A DNA stretch of 64,000 bases from positions 132,882,669-132,946,668 of the forward strand of contig NC_061118.1 of assembly GCF_002878395.1 (NCBI RefSeq), given 5' to 3'. Source of the DNA: Capsicum annuum. Its lineage: Eukaryota > Streptophyta > Magnoliopsida > Solanales > Solanaceae. The translations under genes were made by a program, and so were the position numbers. The notes beneath the pieces are model-generated. The model worked only from the letters and a program-made list of their open reading frames with translations. It was not told the origin of the DNA and ran no database searches. Positions 22,400 through 33,379 of the stretch are shown piece by piece; position 1 is the first letter of the stretch, and every line of letters begins with the position of its first letter.

Positions 22400-23390
22400 T
22401 GTGTATATTTTCTATGGCACCATAACATGTAATATATATATCTTTCAACTTTCAAGTGGTATTTCAAGTAGTATATATTCTACATATATGTGTATATAAT
22501 TTCCATAGACTCAAAAGTGGTATATATTTAACGTATACATATGTATATGTTTTCTAAAGTAGTATATATATAGTGTAAATATGTTGTATGTATATTATTT
22601 CAAGTAGTATTTTAATTAGTATATATATTATATTGTAGGTATATCTGTGTATATAGTTTCTATAGACTCTAAAGTAGTATATATTTAACGTATACATGTG
22701 TATATATTTTCAAAAGTGGTATATATATAGTGTATATATGTTGTATGTATATTATTTCAAGTAGTATTTTAAGTAGTATATATATATTATATTGTACGTA
22801 TATATGTGTATATAGTTTCTATAGACTCTAAAGTAGTATATTTTTAACATATACATGTGTATATGTTTTAAAAAGTAGTATATATATGTGTTTATATGTT
22901 GTATGTATATTATTTCAAGTAGTATATATATTATATTGTATGTATATATGTGTATATATTTTCTATAGACTCTAAACTAGTATATATTTAATGTATACAT
23001 GTGTATGTGTTTTCTATAATAGTATAAATATGTTGTATGTATATTTTTTCAAGTAGTATTTTAAGTAACATACATATTATATTGTACGTATATATGTGTA
23101 TATATTTTCTATAGGCTCTGAACTAGTATATATTTAATGTATACATGTGTATATATTTTCTAAAGTAGTATATATATAGTGTATATATATTGTATGTATA
23201 TTATTTCAAGTAATATATCTATTATATTGTACGTATATATGTGTATATATTTTTTATACACTAAAATAATATATATTTAATGTATACATGTGTATATCTT
23301 TCTAAAGTAGTATAATATGTAATGTATAAATGCTATACGTTTATTGCTTAATATATATAAAATGTATATAGTTGTGTATATACAGTATAT
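22400..23390 (+). repeat. 145-160 bp AT-rich tandem array inside the hAT element
   Basis: A landmark TATAGACTCTAAA (or close variant) recurs near 22504, 22661, 22820, 22964, 23110 and 23255, giving periods of 157, 159, 144, 146 and 145. Each unit also has TTTAACGTATACATGTG, GTAGTATATATATAGTG, and TTATTTCAAGTAGTAT. About six units. It lies between the transposase and the right end. Confidence 0.85.
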
Positions 23391-23576
23391 ATTGAAAAAA
23401 AACATGTAAATTCAATTTTTTTTTCACATTTTGATCGGTTTTACGCTAAGTGGATCGGTCCCAATTTGTTTTGGGAGAATTTACTGTTAGGTCCAGATCG
23501 AACCGGTCCATTAAAGCTTGGCCCGGTACCGAACTGGCCCAATAACTAGTAACCGAATGAGAGGCTTGACTCATAG

Positions 23577-24065
23577 TTCTTGAGCCACAAGTCGTTGTAC
23601 TTGGGCACAATAAACTACAGAAATTGTATAACACTTTCTAATTACACATGTTTCTCTTTATTAGGTTATTATTGGTGACAAATATACAAAATTAGTAACT
23701 GTATTGACTTTCCTAAGCAATTTCATTGATTACACTTAATCCAATTCTTAGTGTCTTTCCAAATGGTTAAGGTTTTTAGGTTTTTGAGAAATAGTATGGA
23801 GGAGAAGAAAATTAGAGAGAGGCAATGAAGTAATTTGAAATTGGAAAAATGAGTTAGAATTTTATGTTTTAAGTACAGTTATAAGTAATTTAATAGTTTT
23901 TAATATGTTAATATAATTTAATTCTTTATTATAGTTATTTTTTATTTTGTTTTAAAATGAGAAAATGAGAGTAGTCGGTCATATTGCTAATTGGAAACTT
24001 GAAGCTCATAGCCAAATTTTCTCAAATAGTATGACGGAAGAAGTGGAGGTAGAAGAAGAGAAATA
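23577..24065. other. AT-rich intergenic DNA, no gene seen
   Basis: Stops in all frames. Near 24030-24070 the words GAAGTGGAGGTAGAAGAAGAG resemble GTAGAAGAAGAAGAGG near 18190 on the other side of the hAT element, too short to interpret. Confidence 0.4.
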
Positions 24066-24875
24066 TTGAAAGATATTTGGGTGAATTTAGAAAAAATTTT
24101 GACCACAATTTCGGACAGAGATTTGGGATGTAGGGTAGCTTTTTGCCCTGTTATAAACGTCCCCCTTCCCTTATATTTCATTCAACAATTCAAAGTGTTC
24201 CTTCGGCTTCACAGTTTTCTTCTCAACAATCCAATAGTGTTCGAACTTAATGCTGAAGTAACAACTAGTTCCGTTGGTTTGCCCGTCTCTATGCGAAAAA
24301 AAGTTGTTAAGAGAGTTGCAAGCCATAAGGATGAGCCGCCAGTTTCTCCATTCATTATACAAGGAGATTGGATTTGTTGTGTTAATTTTCATAAATGGAG
24401 GCTTCTCCCATATGGTATAAAACGCGAGCAACTGTCTGCTAGTTGGCTCTGCAGTATGTTAGACTGGCTTCCTGGAATGAACTGTTGTGACATTAGTAAA
24501 GAGGATACGACAAGGGGTCTACATGCCATATTCCAAAGTCTCATATTAAATAACTTTCAGAATCGTGATGGTAAGGGCTCCATTGATGTTAAAGCACATA
24601 ATGGAAAGACAATTTCGGTAAAGAAAAGAAAACTGAAGGATCAAGATTGTTTAGGGATTTCACGATGTAATGGTAATGACTTGGGTGACGATGATGCTAA
24701 TGCTGTTAATAGGAAGGTTAGTAGTGGATTCAAAAAACAAGAGATATCCAAGAGAGAGTCACGTATAAGCAAAGGTGAAGAGAAATCACAAACGAGAGAT
24801 ACAGTTGCTAGAATTATACCAGGAATCAAGGATTCTCCTCTGATAGACGGGAGTGCTGCTGATAGGGAACACTAG
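24066..24875 (+). pseudogene. CW-type zinc-finger protein gene fragment
   Basis: An open stretch of 269 codons. Residues 101-150 read DWICC, then HKWRLLPYGIKREQL, then SWLCSMLDWLPGMNCCDIS. That is the CW (Cys-Trp) finger seen in plant chromatin-associated proteins, usually W-x2-C-x2-C-x-KWR-LP...W-C...M-C, where it binds methylated histone H3. Here the second zinc cysteine is replaced by Phe (CVNFHKW), so zinc binding is doubtful. Downstream is a basic, lysine-rich tail (VKKRKLKDQD, KKQEISKRESRISKGEEKS), as in the CW family. The frame lacks the N-terminal half of usual family members and no introns are visible. The residues before about 65 may not be genuine coding. It is either a captured fragment or a pseudogene exon. 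Confidence 0.65.
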
Positions 24876-25659
24876 ACAAAGAAATATAGAGTAGAGCATC
24901 AATCTCAAGCAGAATTTGGCATGATTCGCAAGCAAGTTTGCAAGTTCCCCCGCAAGAAGCAGGCCCTTGGATATAGGAAGGAAGCGAGAACCTGCATTGC
25001 TATATGATGAAGAGTCATGTTGTAAGTGTGTTATATTCCTCCTGTAGATATGTACAAAAATGGGATTTTATATGCTATTTCCTGAAATTTTGAAAATTCA
25101 ATTGTTTGATATCCTATAATGATTAGGGCATAGCAACCTTTAAGATTTACAGGTTGGGGATGAGAGATGTATAAAGTTTCAATCTTTCAAGGATAAGCCA
25201 CGGAATTTTCTTACCATCTAGTTTTGAATATTAGGTTCTTTTGGTTATGAATAGTGAAATATAGGACTATGGATATTGAGAGCATTAGTGGATCATAATG
25301 TACAATTTTGGTGTAGTTTAGTGGAATTACTTTATTAGACCGTTATTAGCTCTTTTTTCTTCTTATCTCTTAAATTAGTTTATGTGGCGAAAGTATATGA
25401 AAATAAGCTACTAATTCGGCTTTACAAGATTATTTTACGTACTTAGAAGCTTACTTTAGGGGAAAAGAAGATCCTAAGATCAAGTGTAATGATAAGGTTT
25501 CTAATCCCAATTGACGAACCAACATACTCCTAGCGATTATATTAATAGAACATCCAACTTCTGATTCTTGCAATGCTATTTTTTTGTATCTATTTCAGAT
25601 TTTAAGGGTTGGATATAGAGCGACAAGTTTCTTTATAATTCTAACCAACAATTTTGGAC
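24876..25659. other. Intergenic DNA after the CW fragment, no gene seen
   Basis: The codons just after the stop (to about 25010) still look basic and CW-tail-like (KKYRVEHQSQAEFG), so the fragment may extend past its stop. The rest is AT-rich and empty. Confidence 0.45.
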
Positions 25660-26346
25660 TGTAGACATATAAAATTCAATGGGTCAAATTCATACAAAAG
25701 TTGAATTTAATTCATGATCATTTGAGTTTATTAACTAATTTGGGCCGTACAATTTAATTAGTCCATTTTGTTAAATTCAAGCCTAAGGTCCATTACACTT
25801 GGAACCCCAAACTCATCAAGTGACATGGCATCTCAGTCAAATCCAAGACCAATGAGATGCCTCCGCATGTACAAATAATGTGGAAATCTCATTCAACTTG
25901 AAGAACCAGTCAAGAGTCGCCAAGTGTCAAAGTGACATGTTTCGGCCAATCACAGGCAACTAGGCCTACCCCCTACAACTATAAATAGGGGTAACATGAC
26001 AGGCCAAAAAAAAAAACACTTGGACAAGCATTGACAACGTCAGCATTGACTAGCAAGTTCTTGAAAGGAGCAATCAACGGAGTTCTTCCCTGAGATTATT
26101 CCAAAACGACAAAATACTTTCCGATATCCCAGACGATTAAAATACGTCTCTAGAAGTCCAAATCATCCAATGATTTGGGAAACACGCTACTGAATGCCCT
26201 CGAATCATTGCTAAATTTAGGAGAGAAGAATTAAGAGAATAACGGAATTGTACCCTCAAGATTCATATTAATAAAATTATTATTTTCTTTTATTTATTTT
26301 TGCTTGTAGTTCATTTTCCGTACCCCACAAAAATTTGTTGCGAACA
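25660..26346 (+). repeat. 5' LTR of the Tat-lineage element
   Basis: 687 bp, starting TGTAGACATA and ending TTGCGAACA. It has a CCAAT word (GGCCAATCAC, about 25943-25952), a TATA box (25980-25987) and a pyrimidine-rich, T-rich end before the PBS. Confidence 0.75.
25980..25987 (+). promoter_or_regulatory. TATA box of the Tat-lineage LTR
   Basis: TATAAATA sits 320 bp into the LTR, about 30 bp downstream of a CCAAT word. This is a textbook plant core promoter and would start the element transcript near 26010-26020. Confidence 0.7.
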
Positions 26347-26351
26347 AATTT

Positions 26352-26370
26352 TGGCACGCCCAGTGGGACC
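26352..26370 (+). other. Primer binding site of the Tat-lineage element
   Basis: TGGCACGCCCAGTGGGACC follows the LTR end after five bases. The TGGC start pairs with a tRNA ending GCCA. I cannot assign the tRNA with confidence from memory. Confidence 0.7.
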
Positions 26371-26427
26371 GCTTCTGCTCTTCATCTCTTTCTCCTGCAA
26401 ATCGGAAGCTACAAATTCAACTATTGC

Positions 26428-27780
26428 GATGGACTTCAAAAAAACGAATGATGTTAGATGCAAGGATTCTACTGATTCATCTGTTGAACTCATCGTGTTG
26501 GACCAAATACTCACCAAAATTTCAAGGACAGTGGCTCGGATGAATCTGAATACTTCACTCCTTTGGAGGTGGAGAAAAACAACAACTCTCATGTGACGAC
26601 TGCTAGGGGCCATCTTGCATCCATGTTCTTTGGTGAACCTGAAGATTCAATGGATTCGCCAGTTTCAACGAAGGTCAATGCCTTAATGGCTGACTCAACT
26701 GAAATGGATGAGAAATTTGCAATATAAGTTGGTTGACGATAAGAATCTTCATATCGCTCAACTCATGAACAAAGTGGAGGCCTATGAACCAGGAGAGCGA
26801 GTCACGTCCCTACCTATCCACCCGGTTTCACTCCACAGGACAAAGATATTGAGAAATTACCTGCTAAGTCTAAATTTTAGAAGGAGAAACAATCTGTTTT
26901 GGTTGTGGCTTTATCTGTCCAACAATTGCAAGACATGATAACAAACACCATCAGGGCTTAATATGGTGGAGCACCACAGAGTTTGTTGTATTACTCCAAG
27001 CCTTACACAAGACGAATCGATTGCCTACCTATGCCAACAGGCTATCAACTACCAAAGTTGCAATAATTTGATGGCAAGGGAAACCCGAGGCAACACATTA
27101 CTCACTTTGTCGAAACATGTAGTAACACTGGAACACATGACGATCTCTTGGTAAAACAGCTTGTTCATTCATTGAAGGGGAACACATTTGACTGATATAT
27201 TGACTTGGAGCATGAGTCAATTGATAGTTGGAAGCAGCTCGAGAAGGAATTTCTTAATCGATTTTACAGCACCCAATGAACTGTGAGCATGATAGAGTTA
27301 ACGGGCACTAAGCAAAGAAAGGATGAGCCTGTAACGAATTACATCAATCGATGGAGGTCATTGAGTTTGGACTGTAAAGACTGTCTTTCTGAAATATCTG
27401 CAGTAGAAATATGCATTCAAGGAATGCATTAGAGACTCTTATACATACTGAAAGGAATCAAACTGCGAACATTTAAAGAGCTGGCTACTCGGGCACACGA
27501 CATGGACTTAAGCATCGCAAGTCATGGGAAGGCATCCCCTTTTATTGACCTGATGAAAGAGAAAAAAGAGTTTAAGAAATATATGACCTTAAAGGCTAAA
27601 GAGTCTATGGCAGTGAAAGCAACTTCTGTGAAGGTCACAACTAAGTAAAAGGTGAAGGAAGATGAAGGCTCGAGACAATATCCAAGAGAGGATAAACGTC
27701 GTCCAACCTTGAAAGAATTAGAATCTAAGGTTTATCCGTTCCCAGATTCAGATGTACCTATGATACTAGATGAATTGATA
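26428..27780 (+). pseudogene. gag (capsid part) of the Tat-lineage element, broken
   Basis: A plausible start ATG at 26428 (MDFKKTNDVRC) lies about 60 bp after the PBS. The first 500 bp change frame several times. The core capsid region reads well from about 27000: QHITHFVETC, then SLKGNTFD, WKQLEKEFLNRFYST (about 27230-27280), RKDEPVTNYINRWRSLSLDC (about 27320-27378) and ELATRAHDMDLSIAS. Such text is typical of the retrotransposon gag domain in Tat elements. In-frame stops occur near 27194, 27278, 27429 and 27645. Confidence 0.78.
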
Positions 27781-27781
27781 G

Positions 27782-28435
27782 TTGAAAATGATTGATCTTC
27801 CCCAATCAAAAAAGCCAAAGGAAATCAATAAGATCAATGATCCCAAGTACTGCAATTATCATCACGTCGTTAGCCATCCAACGGGAAAGTGCTTTATCTT
27901 AAAGGGAAAAATCATGACGCTAGTAAGTGAAGGAAAAATCATCATCGATGTAGATGAAACAGTAGAGGCAAATCACTCTAGTATCATTCCCGAGAAGAAG
28001 GAGTGTTCAATGTTGCAAACCATGCCGAGCTCAATCTTCTTGCAGTTTGGGAGCTTTGATCCAGTTGAAGTAGATTTTCCAAGGAAGACTCTTAAAGGAT
28101 CATTGGGAATAGGCAACAAAGGTAAAGCCAATGATGATAATGATTGGACCTTGGTTTCTTGTAAGAAAAGGAGGTATCAGGCGATTCTAAGAATACGACT
28201 TCCTAAGCCAAGAGTGATGAAGAATAACTCTGAGCATTTACAACCATCAAAAAGTGTTAAGTTTGATACTAGCAAGAAAAATGGTGGTGCATTTTCACAG
28301 AAGGACCGAAGGCCTGTTACATTGCATGAGTTCTTTCCGGAAAAATTCCTTGAAGATAGTCAAATTGGTGCCACACATGTAATTTCCAGCACAGAGGAAT
28401 TAAATAAAGGAGGGCAATGTCCAACGATAGATTAA
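27782..28435 (+). pseudogene. gag C-terminal segment of the Tat-lineage element
   Basis: An open stretch of 217 codons. It contains DPKYCNYHHVVSHPTGKCF (about 27840-27896), a C-x3-H-x4-H-x4-C zinc-knuckle-like pattern that Tat elements carry instead of the usual CCHC. KGKIMTLVSEGKI follows, then a lysine-rich spacer. It continues the gag frame after the break at about 27645 and leads into the protease region. It is likely the nucleocapsid part. Confidence 0.75.
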
Positions 28436-28576
28436 GAACTTCATGCAAATAGAAAAGTCGCATCATGTTGTGCTGTAATTTCCTTCATGGATGACGATTT
28501 ATCGTTAGGGTCTAAACTACATAACAGAGCTTTATTTGTGATAGGGGCTATTCGAGAATAACATCTCAATCGTATA

Positions 28577-29344
28577 TTGATCGATGATGGTTCTGCAGTC
28601 AATATCATACCAAAGACAGTGCTCAAAAGGCTTGGAATCTCTATTGATGAATTGTCCGAAAGTAACATAACGATTCAAGGCTTCAATCAAAGAGGACAAC
28701 GAGCCCTAGGAAAGATTCGTGTAGGATTATCCATTGAAGACATGAAATCAAACATTTTGAGTCATGTTATTGATTCCAAAACATCATACAACATGCTTCT
28801 CGAATTCCCCGAGATGCATGAAAATGGATTGGTGTCGTCTACTCTGCATCAATGCATAAAGTATGTAAAGAATGGTGAAGTAGTCAAAATTAATGCGGAT
28901 ATCAATCCTTTCACTGAGACAGATTCAAATTTTGCAAAAGCAAAATTCTACTTGGATTCGTGTGAATTGGGTATGGAGAAACCAACACTATCCAACCCAA
29001 ATATTGTTGTTCCAAAAGAAGTTGAGGTTCAGCGAGCTACTGACAAGATGCCTAAGGAGGGAATTGGAAAATTTTCCACTAAGCTTTCATCATCTGAAGG
29101 AGATATGCATACGAAGGTACATAAAGAACATTTTGTTTTTTGCTATATCCCTCGTGACCGTCGAAAGGAGAGACAACCCTTGCTGGAAGTATGTACTCAA
29201 CAAAGCCACGTTTCAAGGAGGGAGATGAGCCATAAGGCATTCCAAGATTTGAAGGAGATTATGATTGTCCATGTTATACAGGTCCCATCTATCACGCCTG
29301 ACCTTCCAGGACGTAATACTTTGGCTCATAAAATAAAGGGTTAG
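28577..29344 (+). pseudogene. Aspartic protease of the Tat-lineage element
   Basis: An open stretch of 255 codons. The active-site segment IDDGSAVNIIPKTVLKRLG (residues 2-20) matches the retropepsin D-T/S-G-A pattern in its Tat form (DDGS). IQGFNQRGQRALGKIR and FHVI-like SHVIDSKTSYNMLLEFPEMHENG follow; relatives read LLGRPWIH where this copy has LLEFPEMH, so the last part is drifting. A second open frame in the same span (28893-29228, 111 codons) is an out-of-frame shadow. The ATG at residue 1 is internal to the polyprotein, not a true start. Confidence 0.78.
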
Positions 29345-30130
29345 TTTGGTGAGAAATCCTTTACGCTACTTGAAAAATTAGGATACGATTTTTCCAAGTC
29401 GACAAGACTAGGTGAGATCAAATATGAGGTCACTGGTGATAAGATACATGGTCTTACAGAGGCACAAATGAAGTTAAGAAAGCAAGGTCATTATGTTGCC
29501 ACTCCTAAGTTTGTCCTGGGATTCAAGTTGCTGGAACCTCTTCGAATTTTTACTAAGAAGGGCAAGGAAACTACTTCATCACTTTATGCCTCAGTAGAAT
29601 AAGACAAGGAATCCAAGGATGAGAAAATTCCACAGCAAACTTCTGTGTTTGAACGCATAGGAAGATTGATACCTCGTGTCTTTGTATTTGAAAGATTGGG
29701 TTGTAAGGGCAAAAGTAGAGCCTCTAAACAAATGAAAGAAGAGGCCAACACCTCAAGAGGTTCTGTCTTTCGGCGTTTAGGAACCACAGGAAAGTCATTA
29801 GTGCAAAAAAGGTTGCTGGAGAATGAAAAGCAAGATTTTCTTGAAGGAATCGATGACAAAGACATTCATAGTATCTTTCCATCATGTATGAAGAGAAAGG
29901 TTGTATTATCAATCACCACAGATGGTTTGCTAAAAGTGAAAATAAGCACCATTGTATTCACTAACCAATTTTGTGGAGAGACAAAGAAGGAGGAAGTAAA
30001 AACCATCACGACATTTGAGGAAAGTCAATCGGAAGATTCCAACCTTGTACAAGTATCCTACAACATAACTGTAGAAGAAGGTCCATACTCGGATAGTGTG
30101 GATGATGATGTTCAAGAGTATCCACCCTAA
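29345..30130 (+). pseudogene. Polyprotein linker with repeated F-x-R-hydrophobic-G motifs, Tat-lineage element
   Basis: After a stop near 29343 the frame continues with GYDFSKSTRLGEI and LRKQGHYVATPKFVLGF. An open stretch at 29645-30130 (161 codons) holds three F-x-R-(I/L)-G motifs: FERIG, FERLG and FRRLG, spaced about 14 and 27 residues apart. Relatives of this element in solanaceous genomes carry such repeats between protease and RT. Their role is unknown to me. The remainder is acidic, leading into RT. Confidence 0.65.
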
Positions 30131-30149
30131 CAGGAGGATGGTGTACAAT

Positions 30150-31683
30150 CAACCGTAGATGAACTCAAAGAACTTAATCTCGACACTTTAGAGGACCCGC
30201 ACCCAACTTTTATTAGTGCGCTTCTTACACCGCAAGAAGAAAGGGACTACTTTAAGTTATTAATTGAGTACAAAGATGTCTTTGCCTGGTCATACCAAGA
30301 AATGTCAGGCCTTATTCCAAGGGCAATTATTCATTATTTGGGGATAAAAAAGAGGGCACGTCCAATAAAGCAGTCACAACGAGTGTTTTATCCTGAGTTG
30401 GTAACACAAATTGAAGCAGAGGTCAATAAGCTTATCGAAGCCAAATTTATTCGATAAGTGAAGTACCCATTATGGATCTCAAACATTGTACTTGTCAAGA
30501 AGAAGAATGGTCAGATACGTGTCTGTATTGATTTTTGAAACTTGAATAAGGCATGTCCAAAGGATGATTTCCCAATACCGATCATAAAGCTCATGGTTGA
30601 TGCGATAACTGGACATGAAGCTATGACATTTATGGATGGGTCTTCCATTTATAATAAATCAGAAGATCTCTAAAGGATGAAAAATGCACTACATTTCAAA
30701 CTCCAAAAGGGATATATTATTACAAAGTTATGCCTTTTGGTCTAAAGAATGTGGGTGCAACCTACCAACATGCAATGCAAAACATTTTTTATGACATGTT
30801 ACATAAGAGGGTGAAATGTTACGTCGATAACTTGGTGGTAAAGACAAAGTGCAGGGATGATTCAAGACATTGTTTTTGAGAGATTAAGAAAATTCGACTT
30901 GAAAATGAACCCACTCAAATGTGTCTTTGAGGTTACTTCAGGAAAGTTTCTTGGCTTTATCGTGCGTCATCGAGGAATTGAAGTTGATCCCACAAAGATT
31001 GATGCTATTCAAAAAATGTCTGAGCCAAAAAACTTGAGAGACCTCCGCAGTCTACAAGGAAATTTGGCATTCATTTGAAGGTTCATCTCTAACTTGACTG
31101 GAAGGTGTCAACCCTTCAACCATCTAATGAAAAAAATGCACCTTTCCACTGGGATCAATCATGTCAAAATACTTTTGAAAGCATTAAAAGATACTTGTTG
31201 AATCCACCCGTATTAGGGGCACCAACTCCTGGAAGGCCATTGATACTCTACATTGCATCACAAGAGCGATCACTTGGAGCACTTCTGGCTCAGAAGAATA
31301 AAGATAAGAAGGAACAAGCGTTATACTATCTAAGTCAAACCTTGACAGGGGCTGAGATAAATTATACGCCCATTGAGAAAATGTGCTTAGCTTTGCTTTA
31401 TGCGATAAAGAAGTTAAGGCATTATTTTGAGGCATACACCATCAAGATAATTTCTCGGCCTGATCTCGTGAAGTTTGTAATGACATGGCCAGTTATTTCA
31501 GGGTGTCTAGCAAGATGGTCTGTATTGTTTAATCAATATGAGATCATATACATACCTCAAAAGGTCATGAAGGGGCAAGCACTTGCCAATTTCTTCGCCG
31601 ATCACCCTTTGCCAGCAGAATGGGAAGTTTTAGATAAGTTTTCTGATAAAGATATACTATTTACTGAAGAAATGCTACCCTAG
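30150..31683 (+). pseudogene. Reverse transcriptase and RNase H of the Tat-lineage element, broken
   Basis: RT motifs in order: YKDVFAWSYQEM (about 30270), KKARPIK-like block, VKKKNGQIRVCIDF (about 30497-30537), CPKDDFPIP, FMDGSS, PFGLKN (about 30735) and the catalytic box CYVDNLVVK (about 30818-30844). The last Asp of the usual Y/F-V-D-D box is Asn here, which would abolish catalysis. FLGFIVRHRGIEVDP follows (30949-30993). RNase H starts near 31200: LYIASQERSLGALLAQ, YLSQTLTGAE, EKMCLALLYAIKKLRHYF, with the open stretch 31105-31683. Stops near 30457, 30537, 30672 and 31076 and a frameshift around 30660-30850 break it. Confidence 0.82.
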
Positions 31684-31940
31684 ACAATGCTCTTTGATGG
31701 ATCAATATGTCGAGATGGTGCAGGAGCAAGCGTTATGCTGATATCACCAGAAAAATATATCTTGCCATTCTCGTTTGTTTTGGGTGAAACATGTTCCAAT
31801 AATACTGCAGAGTACCAAGATTTAATTGTTGGCCATTAAATGGCATTAGACATGAAGATTCCACAATTGGATATCTATGGTGATTCTAAGTTGATCATAA
31901 ACCAACTTTTGGGGAGTTATGAGGTAAAAAAGGAAGATCT
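31684..31940 (+). pseudogene. Second (plant-acquired) RNase H of the Tat-lineage element, truncated
   Basis: After a stop at 31681 the frame continues LFDGSICRDGAGASVML, NTAEYQDLIVGH and IYGDSKLIINQLLGSYEVKK. The D...E...D acid triad of an archaeal/plant-type RNase H (FDGS, AEY, GDSKL) is visible. The tail and everything beyond it (integrase) are replaced by AT repeats at about 31940. One internal stop lies near 31838. Confidence 0.8.
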
Positions 31941-32750
31941 TTTAATTAATTTAGGGTAATATAGTAAATCACAGAGCAATTAGGGATAATATAGGCAGAC
32001 ATGTCATCTATTTTTTTAATTAAATATTATTAATTTTTAATACATAAATAACTTATAATAATTAATTAGGGGTGATATAGTAAAATCACGGTTAAAGCAG
32101 CTGAAACAAACGTCATAAATATTTATTTTTAATTAAATATTATTAATTCTAATATATAAATGACTTATAATAATCAATTAGGGGTAATATAATAAAAAAA
32201 TATTATTAATTCTAATATATAAATGACTTATAATAATTAATTAGGGGTAATCTAATAAATCACTGTGCAATTAGGGTAATATAGTAAATGACGAAGCAGT
32301 TAATTTTTTTAATTAAATATTATTAATTTTTAATACATAAATGACTTATAATAATTAATTAGGGATGATATAGTAAAATTACGATTAAAGCAGCTGAAAC
32401 AAACGTCATAAATATCTATTTTTTTAATTAAATCTTATTAATTCTAATATATAAATGACTTATAATAATTAATTAGGGGTAATAAGGTAAATCACGGAAT
32501 AATTAGGGGCAGTATAATAATTGATGAAGCACTGGTCAAAACTAAATTACGGTTAAAGCAGCTAAAATAAAACGTCATAAATATCTATTTTTTTAATTTA
32601 ATATTATTAATTCTAATATATAAATAACTTATAATAATTAATTAGGGGTAATATAGTAAATCACGAAATAATTAAGGGTAGTATAGTAATTGATAAAGCA
32701 CTGATTGAAACCAGTGATTCTATTATATGGAAATGAATGATAAAAAAAAA
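31941..32750 (+). repeat. AT-rich tandem repeat array truncating the Tat-lineage element
   Basis: Units share CTTATAATAATTAATTAGGGG, TAATATAGTAAATCAC, TTAAAGCAGCTGAAACAAACG and GTCATAAATATCTATTTTT. The AAAGCAGCT word appears near 32094, 32388 and 32554; the ACTTATAATAAT word near 32050, 32163, 32226, 32344, 32457 and 32627. So there is a short unit of about 60-115 bp within a longer repeat of roughly 170-300 bp. About five to six short units. Confidence 0.8.
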
Positions 32751-33004
32751 ACTAAATCAAGATTGGGACTCCTCCGAAGTTTGCCTAGTTATAGTATAAA
32801 CTAGTTTCCGTATAGTTTTCATGCAATTTCGAGATTGCACCTTCCACCCGATAGGAAGATACGGAGAATGCGAATTAAGGTAGAGGGTTAGTGGGTAAGA
32901 GTGCGTCCATAATAGTACCGAGTGCTTTATTTGTATTTGTGCCTGTATTTTCTTATTCGTAGTGTTCTCATGATGTTTGTAATTTTGAATAGATAGTTTA
33001 TAGT

Positions 33005-33232
33005 ATTAGTTTATCGGTGTCTTGTTCTTCTATTATCTAGCGGTCTGTTATCCCATTTTGTTGTTTAGTTTTATGTTTTTTGTTTGTTATACTATTAACT
33101 GTCCTGATCCGGGGGTCTATCGAAAACAACATCTCTACTTTATTTGAGATAGTGGTATGGACTGTATATACTTTACCATGTCAGATCCCACCTTGTGGGT
33201 ATACACTGAGTATATTGTTGTTGTATATATTT
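33005..33232 (+). mobile_element. SINE, solanaceous TS/SolS-like
   Basis: The 3' half reads GGGGGTCTATCGAAAACAAC, CTCTACTTTATTTGAGATAG, then CCCACCTTGTGGGTATACAC and ends in TTGTTGTTGT. This is the diverged form of the solanaceous SINE tail that I know as GGGTCTATCGGAAACAGCCT ... CCCCACTTGTGGGATT ... GTTGTTGT. The 5' limit is uncertain, since the tRNA-like head with A and B boxes is not clear. Confidence 0.7.
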
Positions 33233-33379
33233 GAGAACAATGATCCTGAGAAACTTGAGTTTCCCCAAGGTTTTTTTAAGTTGAAATATGTTTCCGCTAT
33301 TATATTAAGAAGTGTCCTTTTCTTGTGTTATCAAATGGTGAAACTGACTGTCTTTTATTCCAGGCTTATAGAATATAAT

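Larger units (their letters stand above)
18948..23568 (+). mobile_element. hAT superfamily (Ac-like) DNA transposon relic with 8-bp target duplication
   Basis: ACTCATAG occurs at 18940-18947 and again at 23569-23576, flanking a 4621-bp element: an exact 8-bp duplication, as expected for hAT. The ends TAAACCTGTCA (left) and CAAGCCTCTCA (right, read inward) match at 8 of 11 positions. GGGCC-rich subterminal sequence follows on both sides. Inside are a TATA box, a BED-finger transposase with stops and frameshifts, and a long AT-rich tandem array. The first 300 bp carry CCAACGGTC words, including a palindrome at 19196-19218, of the kind bound by hAT transposases. It cannot make its own enzyme now. 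Confidence 0.85.
25660..31940 (+). mobile_element. Tat-lineage Ty3/gypsy retrotransposon, 3' truncated
   Basis: The order is LTR (25660-26346), PBS, gag, protease, RT, RNase H and a second RNase H. The second, plant-acquired RNase H after the usual one is the hallmark of the Tat lineage. Coding similarity stops at about 31940, where AT-rich tandem repeats begin, so integrase and the 3' LTR are missing. Stops and frameshifts occur in gag, RT and between the two RNase H domains. Long open pieces remain (217, 255, 161 and 192 codons), so decay is less advanced than in the element at 1215. Confidence 0.85.

Noticed and set aside
22400..23390. Centromeric or subtelomeric satellite
   Set aside because: The array is short, lies wholly inside the hAT element's target duplication and has only about six units.
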